A stretch of DNA of 64,000 bases from Mixophyes australis (lineage: Eukaryota; Chordata; Amphibia; Anura; Limnodynastidae), in NCBI GenBank assembly GCA_036250195.1, contig JAVHZZ010000003.1, forward strand, positions 343,577,375-343,641,374, in the 5' to 3' direction. Below, piece by piece: positions 34,395-46,966 of this stretch (the stretch's first letter is position 1; every line of letters begins with the position of its first letter). The notes under the pieces were generated by a model. That model ran no database searches, was not told the origin of the DNA, and worked only from the letters and a program-made list of their open reading frames with translations. The translations under genes and the position numbers were made by a program.

Positions 34395-34590
34395 AAGGTG
34401 CTTTGCAGATTGGGTTTGCAGTGGTGCGCCATGATAGTTGACTCAGTGCACATAAAGGTGTAAGCTATAAAGATCTACTGGGGTTTTAAACCATAGCCCT
34501 CTGCATTTCATTATCTGTTTTCCTGTCCTGCTCCTGGTGTCTTTGCAGATTGGGTTTGCAGTAGTGTGCCGTGATAGTTGACCTGCCCCT
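34395..34590. repeat. Local direct duplication
   Basis: GCAGATTGGGTTTGCAGTGG followed by a TGATAGTTGAC motif at about 34406-34442 recurs with few changes at about 34546-34580. CCTGGTGTCTTTGC is also repeated nearby. Confidence 0.75.
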
Positions 34591-34831
34591 GGTGTCTTTG
34601 CCTGCTGGAGTTTCAGTATTCCTTGTGCAATACCAATTCCTGGGGCCATCCTAAGCTGAGTCCAGTGGGCAAAGGGCTGCCATAGGCTGTGTTGCTATAG
34701 GCTGTGGATAGGCTGTGTGATTGCAGTAATTTTGGTGATAGTCCTTTCCTTGTGTCTATCCCACGGTTGGCTTGTCTGTTGTCTGTGTTTTATTACTTGT
34801 CTATTTTGACTTCTGCTTTTAACCCTGGCCT

Positions 34832-35481
34832 AACAAAACGAAGTGTGGCGGTGGTAAGAAATGTGTATGTATAAAGTTCCAACCAATTTATTTAAATCAC
34901 ATACACCAATTTCTAAAAAAAAAGACCTTTATTATTTCCATATTGATAAAACAATATAAAATAATATAAAAGAATGTCAACACAAGTCTGTTTTCAAGAG
35001 TTAGTTAGTTAAAACATACAAGCAGACAATCTCTGATGCAGTTGATAGTGAATTCAAATAATTGATTTGATTCAAATAGTTTCAGGTTGGAGTACTGTTG
35101 TTTTCCGATATAATTTTACAATATATAATGTGTATAAGTACTAAGCTGGGTATTAGTAGGAGAGTATTGACATAAATAGAGTAAGCCAGATAAGAATGAG
35201 TTAAGGAACTAAGCACATCCCCTCCCAACTGATTAGCCTTTCTGGGAAAGCAGTATTTGATTCAAAGGAAAAAACAAACTCACTGCCCATTGGCAGACAC
35301 TGGCTCCGGTTGACAGGAACTCCCAGAGATTCAGTATTACATTCCAGATAGGATCAGCAGAAGACACACGTGTTGGCAGATGACAACTGCAGCTGGAGAA
35401 GTTTTTCGTAATTCAACACTCCAAACAACTGGATCCGATAATGTGTAATTCTCATGGATTGTATCTTTTTTTATTGTTTAA
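34832..35481. other. 650-bp segment flanked by a 13-bp direct repeat
   Basis: TTAACCCTGGCCT occurs at 34819-34831 and exactly again at 35482-35494. The segment between has a T-rich right end and an A-rich run near 34915 but no recognisable gene or LTR termini. It may be a retroposed insertion. Confidence 0.35.
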
Positions 35482-35804
35482 TTAACCCTGGCCTGCCTGA
35501 TTTGATCCTCAGCAGGATGTAGGGTTACAACTTACAATATGGATACACTTTTGACAAAGTGGGCAACATTCTAATCCACTGGCTGTTTGCTTTGCGCACC
35601 CTAAACATAATAAAATATTTGTTCTAAACTTAACTTTGAGATATACCAGTTTTCAAACTCATCTCTAAAGGAGAGGTGAGCCAGAAATCAAAAACTTTCA
35701 AAGAACACATAATTATCATGAGAGGCTCATATTTTAAGTTATCTCTGATCCATTGGATGCTAGGCCCTGGCTTGTTTGACTATCCTAAGTTTACTTCATT
35801 AATT

Positions 35805-36440
35805 TATTTAATTATTATTATCATTTATTTGTTAGGCGCCACAAGGTTTCCGCAGCGACGCACATAGTACAAACAGTAGACTATACAGGGTATAACAGTA
35901 CAGAACAATAAACAAAAGTACCAATACTTCAGAAACTCCAGGCAGGCAGATGCAATAGACACGGAGCAGAAGAACGGGTAAGGAGACAGGAGGGACGAGG
36001 GCCCTGCTCATGCGAGCTTACATCCTAACGGAGGGTTAAACAGACCAGGCACTAGAGAAGCCAGTTGAGGGAATGGGAGAGAGGGGAGAATGAGCGGAGG
36101 AGATGGGGGTTAAGTGGATGGTTGGTAGGCTTTGAGAAAGAGATGAGTTTTGAGTGCACGTTTGAAGGAGCACAGAGTAGGAGAGAGGCGGATAGAGCGA
36201 GGGAGGTCATTCTATTGAAGGGGGGCTGCACGGGAAAAGTCCTGGATTCTGGAATGGGAAGAGGTGATCAGAGTGGAGGAGAGGCGGTTGGTCATTGGCC
36301 GAGCACAGGGAGTGGGCGGGAGTGTGAATGGAGAGGAGGTTAGAGATATAAGGGGCAGTAGAGTGGGAGAGAGCCTTGTAAGTGGTGGTGAGGAGTTTGA
36401 AAATAATTCTGTAGGGGAAGTTTTTTTGATGATTATTTTA
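35805..36440 (-). mobile_element. LINE-like interspersed repeat, 3' end on the left
   Basis: The left end ATTATTATTATCATTTATTT and GTTAGGCGCCACAAGGTTTC resemble a retroelement tail read on the minus strand. Purine-rich GAGCTTACATCCTAACGGAG and AAGAGATGAGTTTTGAGTGC follow. A partial relative is at 19796-19950. The 92-codon plus-strand open frame in it is not considered a gene. Confidence 0.5.
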
Positions 36441-36575
36441 TGAAATTTATGAAATTTATTACATTTTATGATGATTATTAGTAATAAGATTTATCTGAAT
36501 ACACTCTCAACCTGCCCTAATAAGGGATTATTTTCCCTTTTTGATGTTGAACTGCAATTCCAGCTGATCTTTACC

Positions 36576-38034
36576 TACAGTGGCCATAAAAGGTATTAAG
36601 ACCTCTTGAACTTTTTCACATTTTGCTCTGTGACAACATGGAACTATGATGAATTTATTTGAAATGTATTCCCACTAATCAACACAATGTATTCGATAAT
36701 GTGGCAAAAAAAAAACCAATTCAACCATTTGTCCAAATTAATTATAATCTGAAAAAGAGTAGCCAACTTTCCTTACAGGTCACGTTAATAGTTTTTTGGA
36801 GTCCACCTGAGTGCAGTAAAGGTGTGTCAAATGGTTACAGCATCAATACACTTGGCTTTGTCACCTTCCTCAGGTAGTTAGTTCATTTCCAAGCAAAGAC
36901 TACAATATGAATATTCCAAGTAGATCCGAGACAAGGTCAACCAGAAGTGCCAAACAGGAAAAGGTTACAAGAATATTTACAAAGCATTGACTATACCTTG
37001 GAGCACAGTTTAGTCCATCATACAAAAATGGAGAAGATATGTAACAGCTGTGAATCGACCTAGAACAGGCAATCCTCTAAAACAGAGTTGCTGGACGAGA
37101 AGAGCTGTAGTAAGGAAGGCCAACAAGAGGTCAATGTCAACTATGAAGAAACTACAGTCTTCCATGATAGAGATGAGAGTAAATGTGCATGGGACAACAA
37201 TAGAACACACGCTTCATAAATCTGGGATGCATGGGAGGGTGGCAAGAGAAACGTCCTGGTTAAAATAAACTCACATCAAAGCTGGGTACAGTTTGCCCAA
37301 AGACATATGGGATACATAACCATGTGGAGGAAGATTCTATGTGAAGGAAGATTCTATGCTCTAATGAAACCAAAATTGAACTTTTCAGCCTCAGTGCTAA
37401 GCGTCCTGCTTGGACCTACCTAACACTGCACATCACACTGAAACCACCATTCCAACAGTGAAGCATGGTGGTGGCAGCATCATCTTATGGGGATGCTTCT
37501 CTGCAGCATGGACTGGAAAGCACATAAAAGACAGCGGAAAATAGATGGAGTAAAGTACAGAGAAATCATGGAGGAAAACCTGCTGTAGTCTACAAGAGCC
37601 GTTGGACTTGAGAAGATTTTCCAACATGACCATGACAATGACCTAAAGCATACAGCAAAATACACAGCAGAGTGGTTTATCACCATAAGGTTAATGTCAT
37701 AAAGTGGCTAATTAAACCCCAGATCTCAATCCAACTGAGCACCTGTGACACCATTTAAAAATTTCTGTATACCAATGATCACCATCCAACCTGATGGAGC
37801 TTGAACAATATTTCCAAGAAGAATGGACTAAAATTCCAGTGTTTAATTGTGCAAAACTGATAGACATTTGCCTAAATGGACGCAGAGCTATAATTGCTGT
37901 TGAAGGTGGTTCTACCAAGGTTTAGCTTGGGGTGGCGGGTTGAACAAAACTGACAGGAGAGATTGGATGCATTTTTTTTTATCAAAGTCCACTTCAATGA
38001 AAGGATTAAAGACTCCCCAACCCTTTTTACCACT
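36576..38034 (+). mobile_element. Second Tc1-like element, about 1.46 kb
   Basis: The left end ACAGTGGCCATAAAAGGTAT and GAACTTTTTCACATTTTGCT is the Tc1 type known from fish and frogs. The eroded right end is near CCAACCCTTTTTACCACTT. The length matches an ordinary full-length copy without internal repeats. Confidence 0.8.
36890..37930 (+). pseudogene. Tc1-like transposase relic
   Basis: Recognisable pieces in order: an N-terminal region with NRPRTGNPLKQSCWTRRAVV (about 37050), [18 protein letters not shown] (about 37365; the first catalytic aspartate appears as N), [20 protein letters not shown] (about 37455), DNDLKHTAKYTAEWF (about 37635), PDLNPTEHL (about 37718) and EEWTKIPVFNCAKLID (about 37820). 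Frame changes and stops separate them. It contains no minisatellite, unlike the Tc1 element at 14.7-16.8 kb. Confidence 0.88.
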
Positions 38035-40640
38035 TTATTAAATATTTAGGAAAAAAATCTAATCATCTTTATTGATCCAAAAAGAAGGAAAAAAAAGAAA
38101 AATCCGAAAAGCAAATCCCACCACAGCTTACATCTGATAGAAGCAAAATTATTTTAACTTTTACTAACAACAACATAAGACAAAGGAAAAAACAAGACAA
38201 ATATGTTTTTTTTTTGAGTCTTTAATCAATTAAAGTTTATTTAAAAAATTTTGTGTGTCTTGCTTTGTATTCTCTTTCTTTGGATATAATGGGCAAGGCT
38301 CTTAATGACCCAGTTCCTAGTGCCTGGAAACACCCATACAAGCCTGGGGCACTGTATAATTGAGCTGGCTGGACCCTGCCCCCGCTTCATACGGCTCTGC
38401 TTGAAAAGGGAGAGCTGTGTGCACCTAACAGTAGCGCATGCAGCATTGTCCTTGTATATTATAGGGATAGGAAGAGTTACAGAGCAGCCATGCCCCCATG
38501 CATTCTGGTCACACCCACTGATAGCGTGGTGTTGAAAAAAAAACCCTTTACAAATCCTGCCTTTTCCCTGAGACTGGTATGGCACAATCTTGTAAGAGCA
38601 CAGGGCTGGTGCCTCTGTGGGGAAGGGTATGCTGTTTTTTTTCTGTCCCCATCCATAGAGACACTAGCCCTGTACTGATTTAAATATGGCAAGAAATCCC
38701 ATGCTAGTGGTCTCTGTGCTATAGTGGAAACTAGGCTAGGCTGTCAAGCACTGGGCCTGGTTGAATGCTCATTTTTTTTATTTCAATTATTTTTATTTTA
38801 TTTTATTTTATTTATTGTCATTAAAAGTATAGTTTGAGTGCCATTTTATAGAAGCTCTGAGTTGCTGCAGAATTCAATTCCTTTTGCCGAATGGGAATGG
38901 CAGCGCACAGAAAAGAATGCCGCTGACAATGAAAACTCTTTAGTCCTTTATCTTATTATAATAATCTGGCTCTGCGAAATGAGATCTAATTTCTGTTCTC
39001 CCCCGCCACAAGGTGAAACAGCTCATCTACTTTATACTTCACAATCCAGGAGGTGCAGAATGTCATTCCGAAGCTGCACTTACACTGATGAGCTGCTGGT
39101 TTGCACTTAAAAAATGACCTTCTGTCTATATATATTTATCTGTGCATAAACATATACACTATAGAGTACAGCTTGTGTGAAACGTATCTATAGCTGTAAT
39201 TACTGTTAATATATGAAAAAAAAGACTGGATTAGGATGGGAGTGGGGTAGTGGAATTTTAATGTTGACATGTAGTGGGATCAGATATGTATTTACGCAAA
39301 GAACAAACAGTGATTCCATATGTTTTTTTTTTTATCATGTGACGCACCTGTCTCATACAGTAGTTCAATTTTTGGGATACGCCTCTGTTAATCAAGTTGG
39401 ATATATGAACTTTGTTTCATACAAAAGTCAGGTTACCAAGGTGCCCCTGTATGCCATGAAGTTCAAAGGGAAACTGGTGAAGGCCAGAGATTTGCATTGT
39501 ATCCAAAACATATGAGACGAGCATGAAAAGCATTTTCCACTTTGTAAATAGATATCTTGTCGAATTTATATTGTCTGAATAGAGCTGTGATGACAATGAA
39601 CCATTTATTCTGCTATGTGATGTGGTTGGGGTAAGACTAGGAACACTTAGGGCCAAAGTTTGCAGAAAAGTGTAGAAAGAGGGCAAATATTTTCCGTAGC
39701 AGTGTTTCAAAATTTGCTTTTTTGAAAAATACATAGAGATATTTTGTTTGCCAGTAATTGCTGTAATATGAATATCTGACAAAGAAACAGATAGATTAAA
39801 AGTGAACCCGACACAAGTTGTAGTTTGTGAGCACTGTGAAAATGATGCATGGTACCAGGAGAAGGATTGCACACATATATAGGCAATAGGCAAGGGCAAA
39901 TAATAGGTTAAAGGCAATAATAGGTTATAATAGGTTATAATAGTTTATAGGCAAGGGCAAAATTAGCCACTATGACTTCAATTTGAGCAAGTGCTGCAAT
40001 ATTCGTGTCAAAGCAGATAGATGAAACTAGGTCCAGGAAATGGATCTTGGAGGGTATTTTCTTATTTTATTTCAGAATCCGAAAAGAATTTCTGATTTAC
40101 TCGGATTTGTCACTAGTACCAATGTCACAAAATGAGTGAATTTTAAATGAAATTCAGTTGATTCACAGAAAACAGCATTTCTGTTTTTTTCTAAACCGCT
40201 ATTCATGTCTGGGCTATGCTCATGCATGGCAGGGGGTGAGCTTCTGCAGTGCTTTAATACTGCTCTGCTGCAGAATCCCCAGATATCCAACATCATCAGT
40301 ATGCAATTATTGCTAGATTCGTCTCATAGTGTGACTGGTTTCAAAATGCTGAAGAAGAAGATAGACTATGTGTTACTATAAACAATCTTGTGGGAGCACC
40401 CTTTTTAATACATATTCATCTAACACAAACTCAACTGTAGTGTAAGAACTCTGGCTTATCTAGATAACCAATATACTAATACAAGTTACATCTTTTTTTA
40501 ATATTATTTATTTATACTTTGCATTATTTATTTATTTGGATAACTTTGCTGATGTTGGATTACTATCTGCTTATTTTTAAGCTGCAATCTGCTCAATGAC
40601 GCTTAGTCACTGTGTTTTGCTTATCTTTCACTGTATGACA
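38035..40640. other. Non-coding, nothing firmly recognised
   Basis: Contains a short AATAGGTTAT repetition at 39905-39950 and a TTTTA-rich run at 38785-38815. Open frames of 60-166 codons near 38241-38692 and 39417-39917 have no motif. The part at 40050-40345 shows weak similarity to 48410-48880. Confidence 0.4.
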
Positions 40641-40648
40641 CTTTTTAA

Positions 40649-41185
40649 TAGAGAGGCTCGGTACCTTCACGCTTTTTCGGATTTGAAAATGAGGCAAAAC
40701 ATCATTGTGACGTTGTTGGATCTCGCATTTTTTGGATTCTCTTTTAAGATCCAAAATAACGGTGGGTGGGAGGGAGGGCGGACCCCGATTTATCTTTTCT
40801 TCCACTGCTGTGTGCCAATGTGTCCTAGATGTGCTAGGAACTGCCGTGTGCTTTGTGTCATTGCTCTGTCGCTTACCATCCAGCCAGGTCGCTGCAGTCT
40901 TTCTCCGAAAGTGTATGAAAATAATATTGTGGTTTGTGAGGTGGTCGAAATTGACTGCAAATGACTTGAAATTAGTGTTATGGAGGTTAATAATAATGTA
41001 GGAACAAAAAAGAGCAAAATTATGTGATTTTAGCATATTTTAGGATTTTTTCTCAAAAATCCAAAACCAAAATCAAAACCAAAACACACGAGGGCGGTTT
41101 TGCCAAAACCAAAACCAAAACCAAACACAAAGCTAATTCAGATCCAAAGCCAAAACCAGTTAACGGGGGTCAGTCAGCATCTCTA
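40649..41185. mobile_element. 537-bp non-autonomous hAT, perfect 8-bp TSD
   Basis: CTTTTTAA is duplicated at 40641-40648 and 41186-41193. The ends are TAGAGAGGCTC and GTCAGCATCTCTA. The interior has ATGAGGCAAAACATCATTGT, GTTGGATCTCGCA and GTTATGGAGGTTAATAATAA, counterparts of sequence at both ends of the 7.4-kb hAT element. The right side has CCAAAACCAAAACC repeats. Confidence 0.93.
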
Positions 41186-41730
41186 CTTTTTAAGCTCTGT
41201 TTTTGCAATTGCATTCCCTTAGCAGCCCATTTTAGCTGTCTCTGTCACACCAAATGTCACAATAATTTCACCAGAGATTACATTGGTTGTCTGCTTTTGA
41301 AGAGCTATGTGAGTATATGTGAAGGTCAAGGGCAGCCATCTGACCCCTTCAACCACCGGACATCTTAGCAAGGTAAGCGATGGTGGAGGGGGCACGGGAC
41401 AATTAAGTCCATCAATGCTTGGCTCTATGGTGACAGCAATACTGTGATAATAGAAAATGAATAATTGCAAGTTACCATTACTTTCTAATACTGTGGTAAT
41501 ATTATGGAACCAGTATTTTGCTAATCCCTACTCTCAACCCGATCCATTTATTTTCTTCACCAAACATACCCCAGTCTACTAAAACTTGGAAATCCTAAGG
41601 TATCCTGAGGTTTTACAGAAATGAAGTTCAGAGAGTTCCGCTTTCCTATGCCCTAAGCCGAGCAAGAGTTCCCGAGCAGCTTAATCTTGTATTTGTAACA
41701 ATTGAGTAGAGAGGTCCTGTTTGAGCCCTG

Positions 41731-42560
41731 CTATAATGGATGAAGTACAAATAATAGGCTGGTGCTCAGAACTAGGATTATGGTTAGGAAGGATAATGCA
41801 TCACCTTTGAAGATCTTAGAGTTGGGCCTGAATGTAATAATAAAATTATATTGAGAGAAGAATAGTGTCCAATGTGCTTGTCTAGTATTGAGCCTTTGAG
41901 CAGACTTGATAAACATCAAGGTTTTGTGACTAGTAAGAGCTGTGATGGTATCAGTGACTCCATCTAACCAGTGTCCCCAGTCATTAAAGCCCCCCTTAAT
42001 GGAAAGGAGTTCCCATTTACCAATGTAGTTGGATTCAGCAGACAAAAACTTGCAGACGAGGAAGGCACAGTGATGTAACGGTTTATCAACAGGATCCAGT
42101 TGGGAGAATGGCACCAGCACTGACATCTAAAGCATCCATTTCAGTAATAAATGGTAATTCTGGATTGGAATGATGAATTACTGGAACAGAGATAAATGCC
42201 ATTTTCAGGACAGTGAAAGCCTCCATGGCTTGAGGAGGCCAATTTGTAGTGTCGGACCCTTTTTTTTTAGTCAGGGCAGTGATCAGCGCAACTATGACCG
42301 AAAATGAGAAAATAAATCTCCTATAATAGTTGGCAAATCCTAGGAACCTCTAGATGATTTTTAGGTTGGTAGGTAAAACCCTATCTTGCCTGAAGCTTAC
42401 TGTGTTTTATAGAAAAAACTTTGGCAGCTTCATATTCACATTTTCCTATTTTGCAAACAATTGATGCTGGAGTCTCAGAAGAATCTTTTTTACATGAAGT
42501 CAATGTAATTCTAGAGATGTAGAATAAATCAGGATATCATCCAAGTTTGTCTTTACAAGC
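41731..42560 (-). pseudogene. Gypsy-like reverse transcriptase/RNase H fragment
   Basis: Read on the minus strand, the order is NLDDILIYSTSLELH (the reverse transcriptase DD box, about 42545-42500), FLGFANYYRRFI (about 42345-42310), then the RNase H part with VIHHSNPELPFITEMDA, CAFLVCKFLSAESNYIGKWE, LTSHKTLMFI, RLNTRQAHWTLFFSQYNF and GDALS (ending near 41785). The order is that of Ty3/gypsy pol. Frame shifts and stops, for example before CAFLVCKFLS, make it a relic. No protease, integrase or LTR could be assigned with confidence. Confidence 0.88.
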
Positions 42561-42562
42561 CA

Positions 42563-42643
42563 TTGCCACTTTAAATTTCCCCTGTAAAGTCGCCGATTTC
42601 CTTCAACTTGCAGAAATCGGAACTTAATACATTTAGCTCCTGG
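42563..42643. mobile_element. Half MITE, TAATACATTTAGCTCC end
   Basis: AAATTTCCCCTGTAAAGTCG, GATTTCC and ATACATTTAGCTCCTGG resemble the right half of the 2108-2295 palindrome. No left half is present, and the boundary touches the gypsy relic. Confidence 0.5.
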
Positions 42644-43051
42644 GGTTTGATCTCTATAAAGAAGGGTCTGTCTGTAGAACTGTTTTTATCGAGGATTTGT
42701 GAATTGACCTGTGATTCTGTTCTGTGACCAGTGTTGTTAGGATAGACTGGATAGTTAGGATTTGTTTTGCTGATAGAGTTCCAACGAGCAGGATTTCTTT
42801 TATGTTATTGTTTGACTGACACAACCCAGAAAGCACTGTGGACTTTATTTTGATGCAAAATAAAGCCAGTAAGACTGACTTTAAACATTTACATGTGGAT
42901 TATCTGACTGCAACTGAAATCTGCCGAAAAGGAGCTAAACCCCACATTATGGATGGACAGAAAGAAAAATAGATTTATTTTTAATTGTCATTTATTATTT
43001 GATCACAATTATATTGGAGGCACTCTTTAAACAAATATACTTTGTAAACAT
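42644..43051. other. Possible retroelement tail, uncertain
   Basis: TGTGGACTTTATTTTGATGC followed by AAAATAAAGCCAG (a poly-A-type signal) resembles LTR 3' ends, but no termini could be set. Confidence 0.25.
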
Positions 43052-43562
43052 TTTGTATAATCTGATTAAATGTCAAGACCTGTTTGAAAACCTAAGTGTC
43101 TGATACTAAATGTCTCAAAAACCTTCACCCCATTAAAGCCTCTAGGAATTATTTTCTACAATGAGACACAGAATTGTCCCCAGGTTCCACATGTCATTTC
43201 ATTGTTACTCATTGTACAGCTTTGAAACTTGTCTCACGCGATATTCTAACGTAAACAGTTGGAAACACTGTGCATGATAAACAATACAATTCTCTTGACA
43301 ATTAGGATATAGTAGTGATCTATACGGGGCACATTAATTCCATGCTTAGCTGACTGGAAACTGGTATTTTACAGAACCAAAATAAAAAAGAAGAATGACA
43401 CTATATATATGCACTTTTAACAATACATTCATGTTGTATGTCCCTGGGCGAAAGTTTTGATCTATTAACTGGAGGTTTGACATACATGTTATTTACAGCT
43501 GAATTGACACATTGTAAAGTGCTGCAGATGGTTAAAGTGAAAATAGAAAAGCAAATAAATGT
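43052..43562 (+). repeat. Copy A of a 510-bp direct duplication
   Basis: Colinear with 49590-50100. Identical blocks include TTGTCTCACGCGAT, CAATACAATTCTCTTGA and CACATTAATTCCATGCTTAG with CTGACTGGAAACTGGTATTTT. The offset is 6538 bp at both ends, so there is almost no net indel. It has no open frame, no inverted termini and no known-repeat feature. Confidence 0.9.
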
Positions 43563-44140
43563 GTTTTTTTTACCTTTTTAAAGTTTTTTATGTATCTAAG
43601 TTGATCAAAATATATTGTGCAAGTTGTGTGAAAACCTCATTGAGTAACTTTAACCATTGATATCTTGTTTTATATTATTTACCCCTAAAATTCCTACCTG
43701 TTATAATATAAAGAGTAGAGAAAAAAATAAAAAGTCTCAGCTGAGAATGAGGTGAGGAATAGCTTCAAAAGAAAAAGAATGTGGATTTCATAATAGACTC
43801 TTGTTGTCAAATGCAAATGGGACTATTCTCATGGGTAACAATATTTTTATTCCTGCATGTCTACGCAGTGAAATATTAACAAATTGGACACTTGCGAATA
43901 GTGTTGATCAAGGGAAGGTCCAGCAGTGCAGCCTTCTGACCACACTTGAATGAGAGCATTGAGAAGTTTGTAGCAAATTGACAAACATGTCAAGCAACTC
44001 AAGCAAGAAGCATCAAAGAACCATTGATGAGTTGAGAAATGCCAGACATTGCTGGCTTTAAGATCTGTTCACATGGAATGAGGAGACTTTCCTAATTACT
44101 ACAGCGTATTTTTTCAATTTGCTAGGCTACAAAACTTATA
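43563..44140. other. AT-rich non-coding, nothing recognised
   Basis: No motif seen. A TCAAATGCAAATG motif near 43808 also occurs near 50192. Confidence 0.4.
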
Positions 44141-44148
44141 GTAGGTAC

Positions 44149-44381
44149 CAGGGCCAGCATTAGAATCTCCAGTGCCCCCTGCCAAGAGGTCACGCATGTG
44201 CAGTGAAGCTGCTATACCTCCTGCTCCTGTTCCGATAATTGCTCTAATTAGAGCAGCAATTTGGAACAGAAGGGGACAAGTCACCTGTGCCGGAATTTTT
44301 TCTGTGAGCTTGGCGGGTGCCCAGGTAAGCGTGGTGCCCACCTGTCATGTTTACCAGTCTTACCGTTTTCTGCTGGCCCTG
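44149..44381. mobile_element. 233-bp non-autonomous hAT
   Basis: Begins CAGGGCCAGCATTAGAA and ends TTTTCTGCTGGCCCTGG. The flanks GTAGGTAC and GCAGGTAC form an 8-bp TSD with one mismatch. The arms include ATTGCTCTAATTAGAGCAGC near the centre. Confidence 0.88.
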
Positions 44382-44389
44382 GCAGGTAC

Positions 44390-46196
44390 AGTATTATCCC
44401 AAATCAAAGTAATACTGGAAATACATGTAGTGAGTATATTGCAAACAGTGGCTGTAAATATGCCATTAAAGTTCTATGACTTAATAAAATGGGGTAATCA
44501 AACACAGAAACTCCAGTCCATCGAATTGTATTATCAGTAGATTTAGGGAAGTTCTTGTTGTTCTCCACCCCTTTATCTCATTTCAATAACCTCACTCGAC
44601 AAAATAAAATGTCTTTGCTTCATGGCTCTCCAAAGCTAAGCACACCAATGCACCTACACAATACTCTGTAAGGAATACCATCACTCTGTCCAACTCCTTC
44701 CAATTGATGGTGTAAACTTCTCTGTAAATGCCACTATCTTTCCATACAAGCCATGTGCCCTAGCGCAAATCAAGGTTCACAGTATCACCAAAGAGGACTT
44801 TGTGCTATACTTCAGCTGCTTTGATCTTTGTAAATGACTGAAAGTGTAGTGTGGCAAAGAGATTTACATCTGTGTCAGATCTCATCTGCTTCTCAACACT
44901 AACATGTCTACTGCAACCTGGATATAAATGTGGTTGACATGCCATAAGTTGTTAGCTCCAGGTTATACCTGTCACAAGCCCCAGGTTACACTTGTCTGGC
45001 AGCTCTTCAAGTTTCAAGTGGTGCAGGGATTCCCTTCCCCTCTGGCACCACCGTTGTTTCGTTAGAAAGCAGGCACCATCTTGGATCTTTCTATTTAATC
45101 TATCTGTCGCTATTCGATTGGGGGATGCCCTTTACACTCGAATTTGCCTCCGCTAATTGTATGGCACCTCTGTCAGTCAGAGGGTGTCAGAAGATTATGT
45201 CAAGCCTATGACTGTTGCTCCTGGATCCCTCTTATGGTCCCTGAATTCTGCATCCCTGTGTCTAGTCCATCCATGCCAGTGTGTCCTGGTTATTCCGTCA
45301 CACCAGTGTGTCCTGGTTCTATCACCTGCAAGTCATGTCTGATACCTGCTCAGAGGGACACGACTTGTACACCTTACTCCTCATTAGATTCTGTGCCTCT
45401 ACTGCAGGAAGTGTCAAAATTCCTGTCTGATTCCTGACACTACCAATGAAAATTAACCAGAGAGCCGCCATAGATAGACAAAGTCCCTATAACTCATATT
45501 TGGTATCCCAAAACTCAGAAACATTAATCAATTCATTTTTGGGGAAGTTTTCTGGATTTGTACTGATTGACTAACTATGGAAAGAACTATAAGAAAATTT
45601 TCTATTTTTGCCTTCATAATGCTTTCATAATTATTATTATATAGGATAAAGTTGTTTAACATAAAATACATATATTAGGTATAATTTACTGATGGTGGAA
45701 TTCATCTTTTATGACACTACTCAATGGAGCTTTACTGTACATTTAGTTCAGTTGCAAGATAGTCACTAGCATGATATTTGCAAGGGTTTGCATCCAAAAT
45801 ATTTTAGCATCTTATTTTGTGGCTAAATACGTATCCACAAATATAAGAAAAACACTTATTTTAAAGCTCAAATAGATGATATAACAGGAAAAGAGCTATC
45901 ACATAAATCATATAACTAAATAATGGGAAGCAGAAGAATAAAATATAATTCTTAACAGAAACTTCAGTACATAAGAAGTATTAGATTTCTCATAAACATT
46001 TTAAAATACCAAATTTTATTGACTATGGTAAGTGATTTACAAAATCAGGATTAGGTGCAATGTGGTATCTATGTAAGGTACAGCGATTAGCTAGAAGGCT
46101 GCAAGTTAACCATTATTCAGTGCTATGAATCTTTCAAATTTGTGGACACTCCAATTGTGCCATATTTCAAAGCCATGTTTTACTATTTGAAAACAC
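44390..46196. other. Non-coding, nothing firmly recognised
   Basis: A 97-codon open frame at 45144-45437 carries CAGTGTGTCCTGGTT repeated twice and has no domain. It looks like an older repeat. Confidence 0.4.
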
Positions 46197-46199
46197 TAA

Positions 46200-46395
46200 G
46201 GGGTATAATTACTATGCAGAGGTTTCTGTAGAACAGCCCACTCCGACACTTCAAAGTCATTTTATAAATGGCAAGTTTATTAAAGACAAAGCCCATCAGG
46301 TTTTGTCTTTAATAAAATTGCCATTTGAAGAAAATGACTTCAAAGTGCTGTGAATTGCCGGTTCCATGAAAACTGTCACATAGTAAATATACCCC
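46200..46395. mobile_element. 196-bp MITE with TAA TSD
   Basis: GGGGTATAATTACTATG and CATAGTAAATATACCCC are the ends, with TAA at 46197-46199 and 46396-46398. The central arms TTAAAGACAAAGCCCATCAGG and TTTGTCTTTAATAAAATTGCC form a hairpin. Confidence 0.9.
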
Positions 46396-46966
46396 TAAAT
46401 GTTTGTGGCCATTAGCCCTGGTCTTCCTGGTGTGGAGAGGCCCTGGGGATACTCAACTTATCTTTACCCTGGATGAAGTTGGTCTGGGGACACAATAAAC
46501 TAGAAGGAACCTAGAGCTTGGGGCCATAGAGCTTGGGTCCTTTGGTGAGACATCTGCCTGGAAAAAATACCAGCCTCCATGTTGTGGAGGATGTCAGGGG
46601 AAAGTAACCATGCCATTAAATACTGTACTGCCACTTACATGTGCATGACTTATATACATTAACCTGCCCCGATACCAGTAGATTTTTTTGGGGGGTTACA
46701 CCACTAAAGGGTTTTTTAAACCACAGACACAAACAACTTTTAAAATAAAGTGTATTTGATTAAAAGACTCTAGACTTCACCAAGTTATTAAATTAAAAAA
46801 ATATTTAGTTCTTTCTTTCTTCCAATTATAAAAAAATATCACAAGAAAAACCCCGCCCAATACCACCGGCCCACACTAAATGATTAAAGCCAGGATCTGT
46901 GTTCACTGACTAGTCAATCACATCAATTCTATCATGCTCCCTAGGCCTCCCTTCTTTAAACATTTG
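46396..46966. other. Non-coding, nothing recognised
   Basis: No motif or element boundary seen. Confidence 0.4.

Noticed and set aside
36065..36343. 92-codon Gly/Arg/Glu-rich open frame
   Set aside because: It lies inside a purine-rich interspersed repeat whose orientation is opposite. No motif.
39417..39917. 166-codon minus-strand open frame
   Set aside because: No domain, low-complexity composition, no splice or promoter context. Expected by chance in a window this size.
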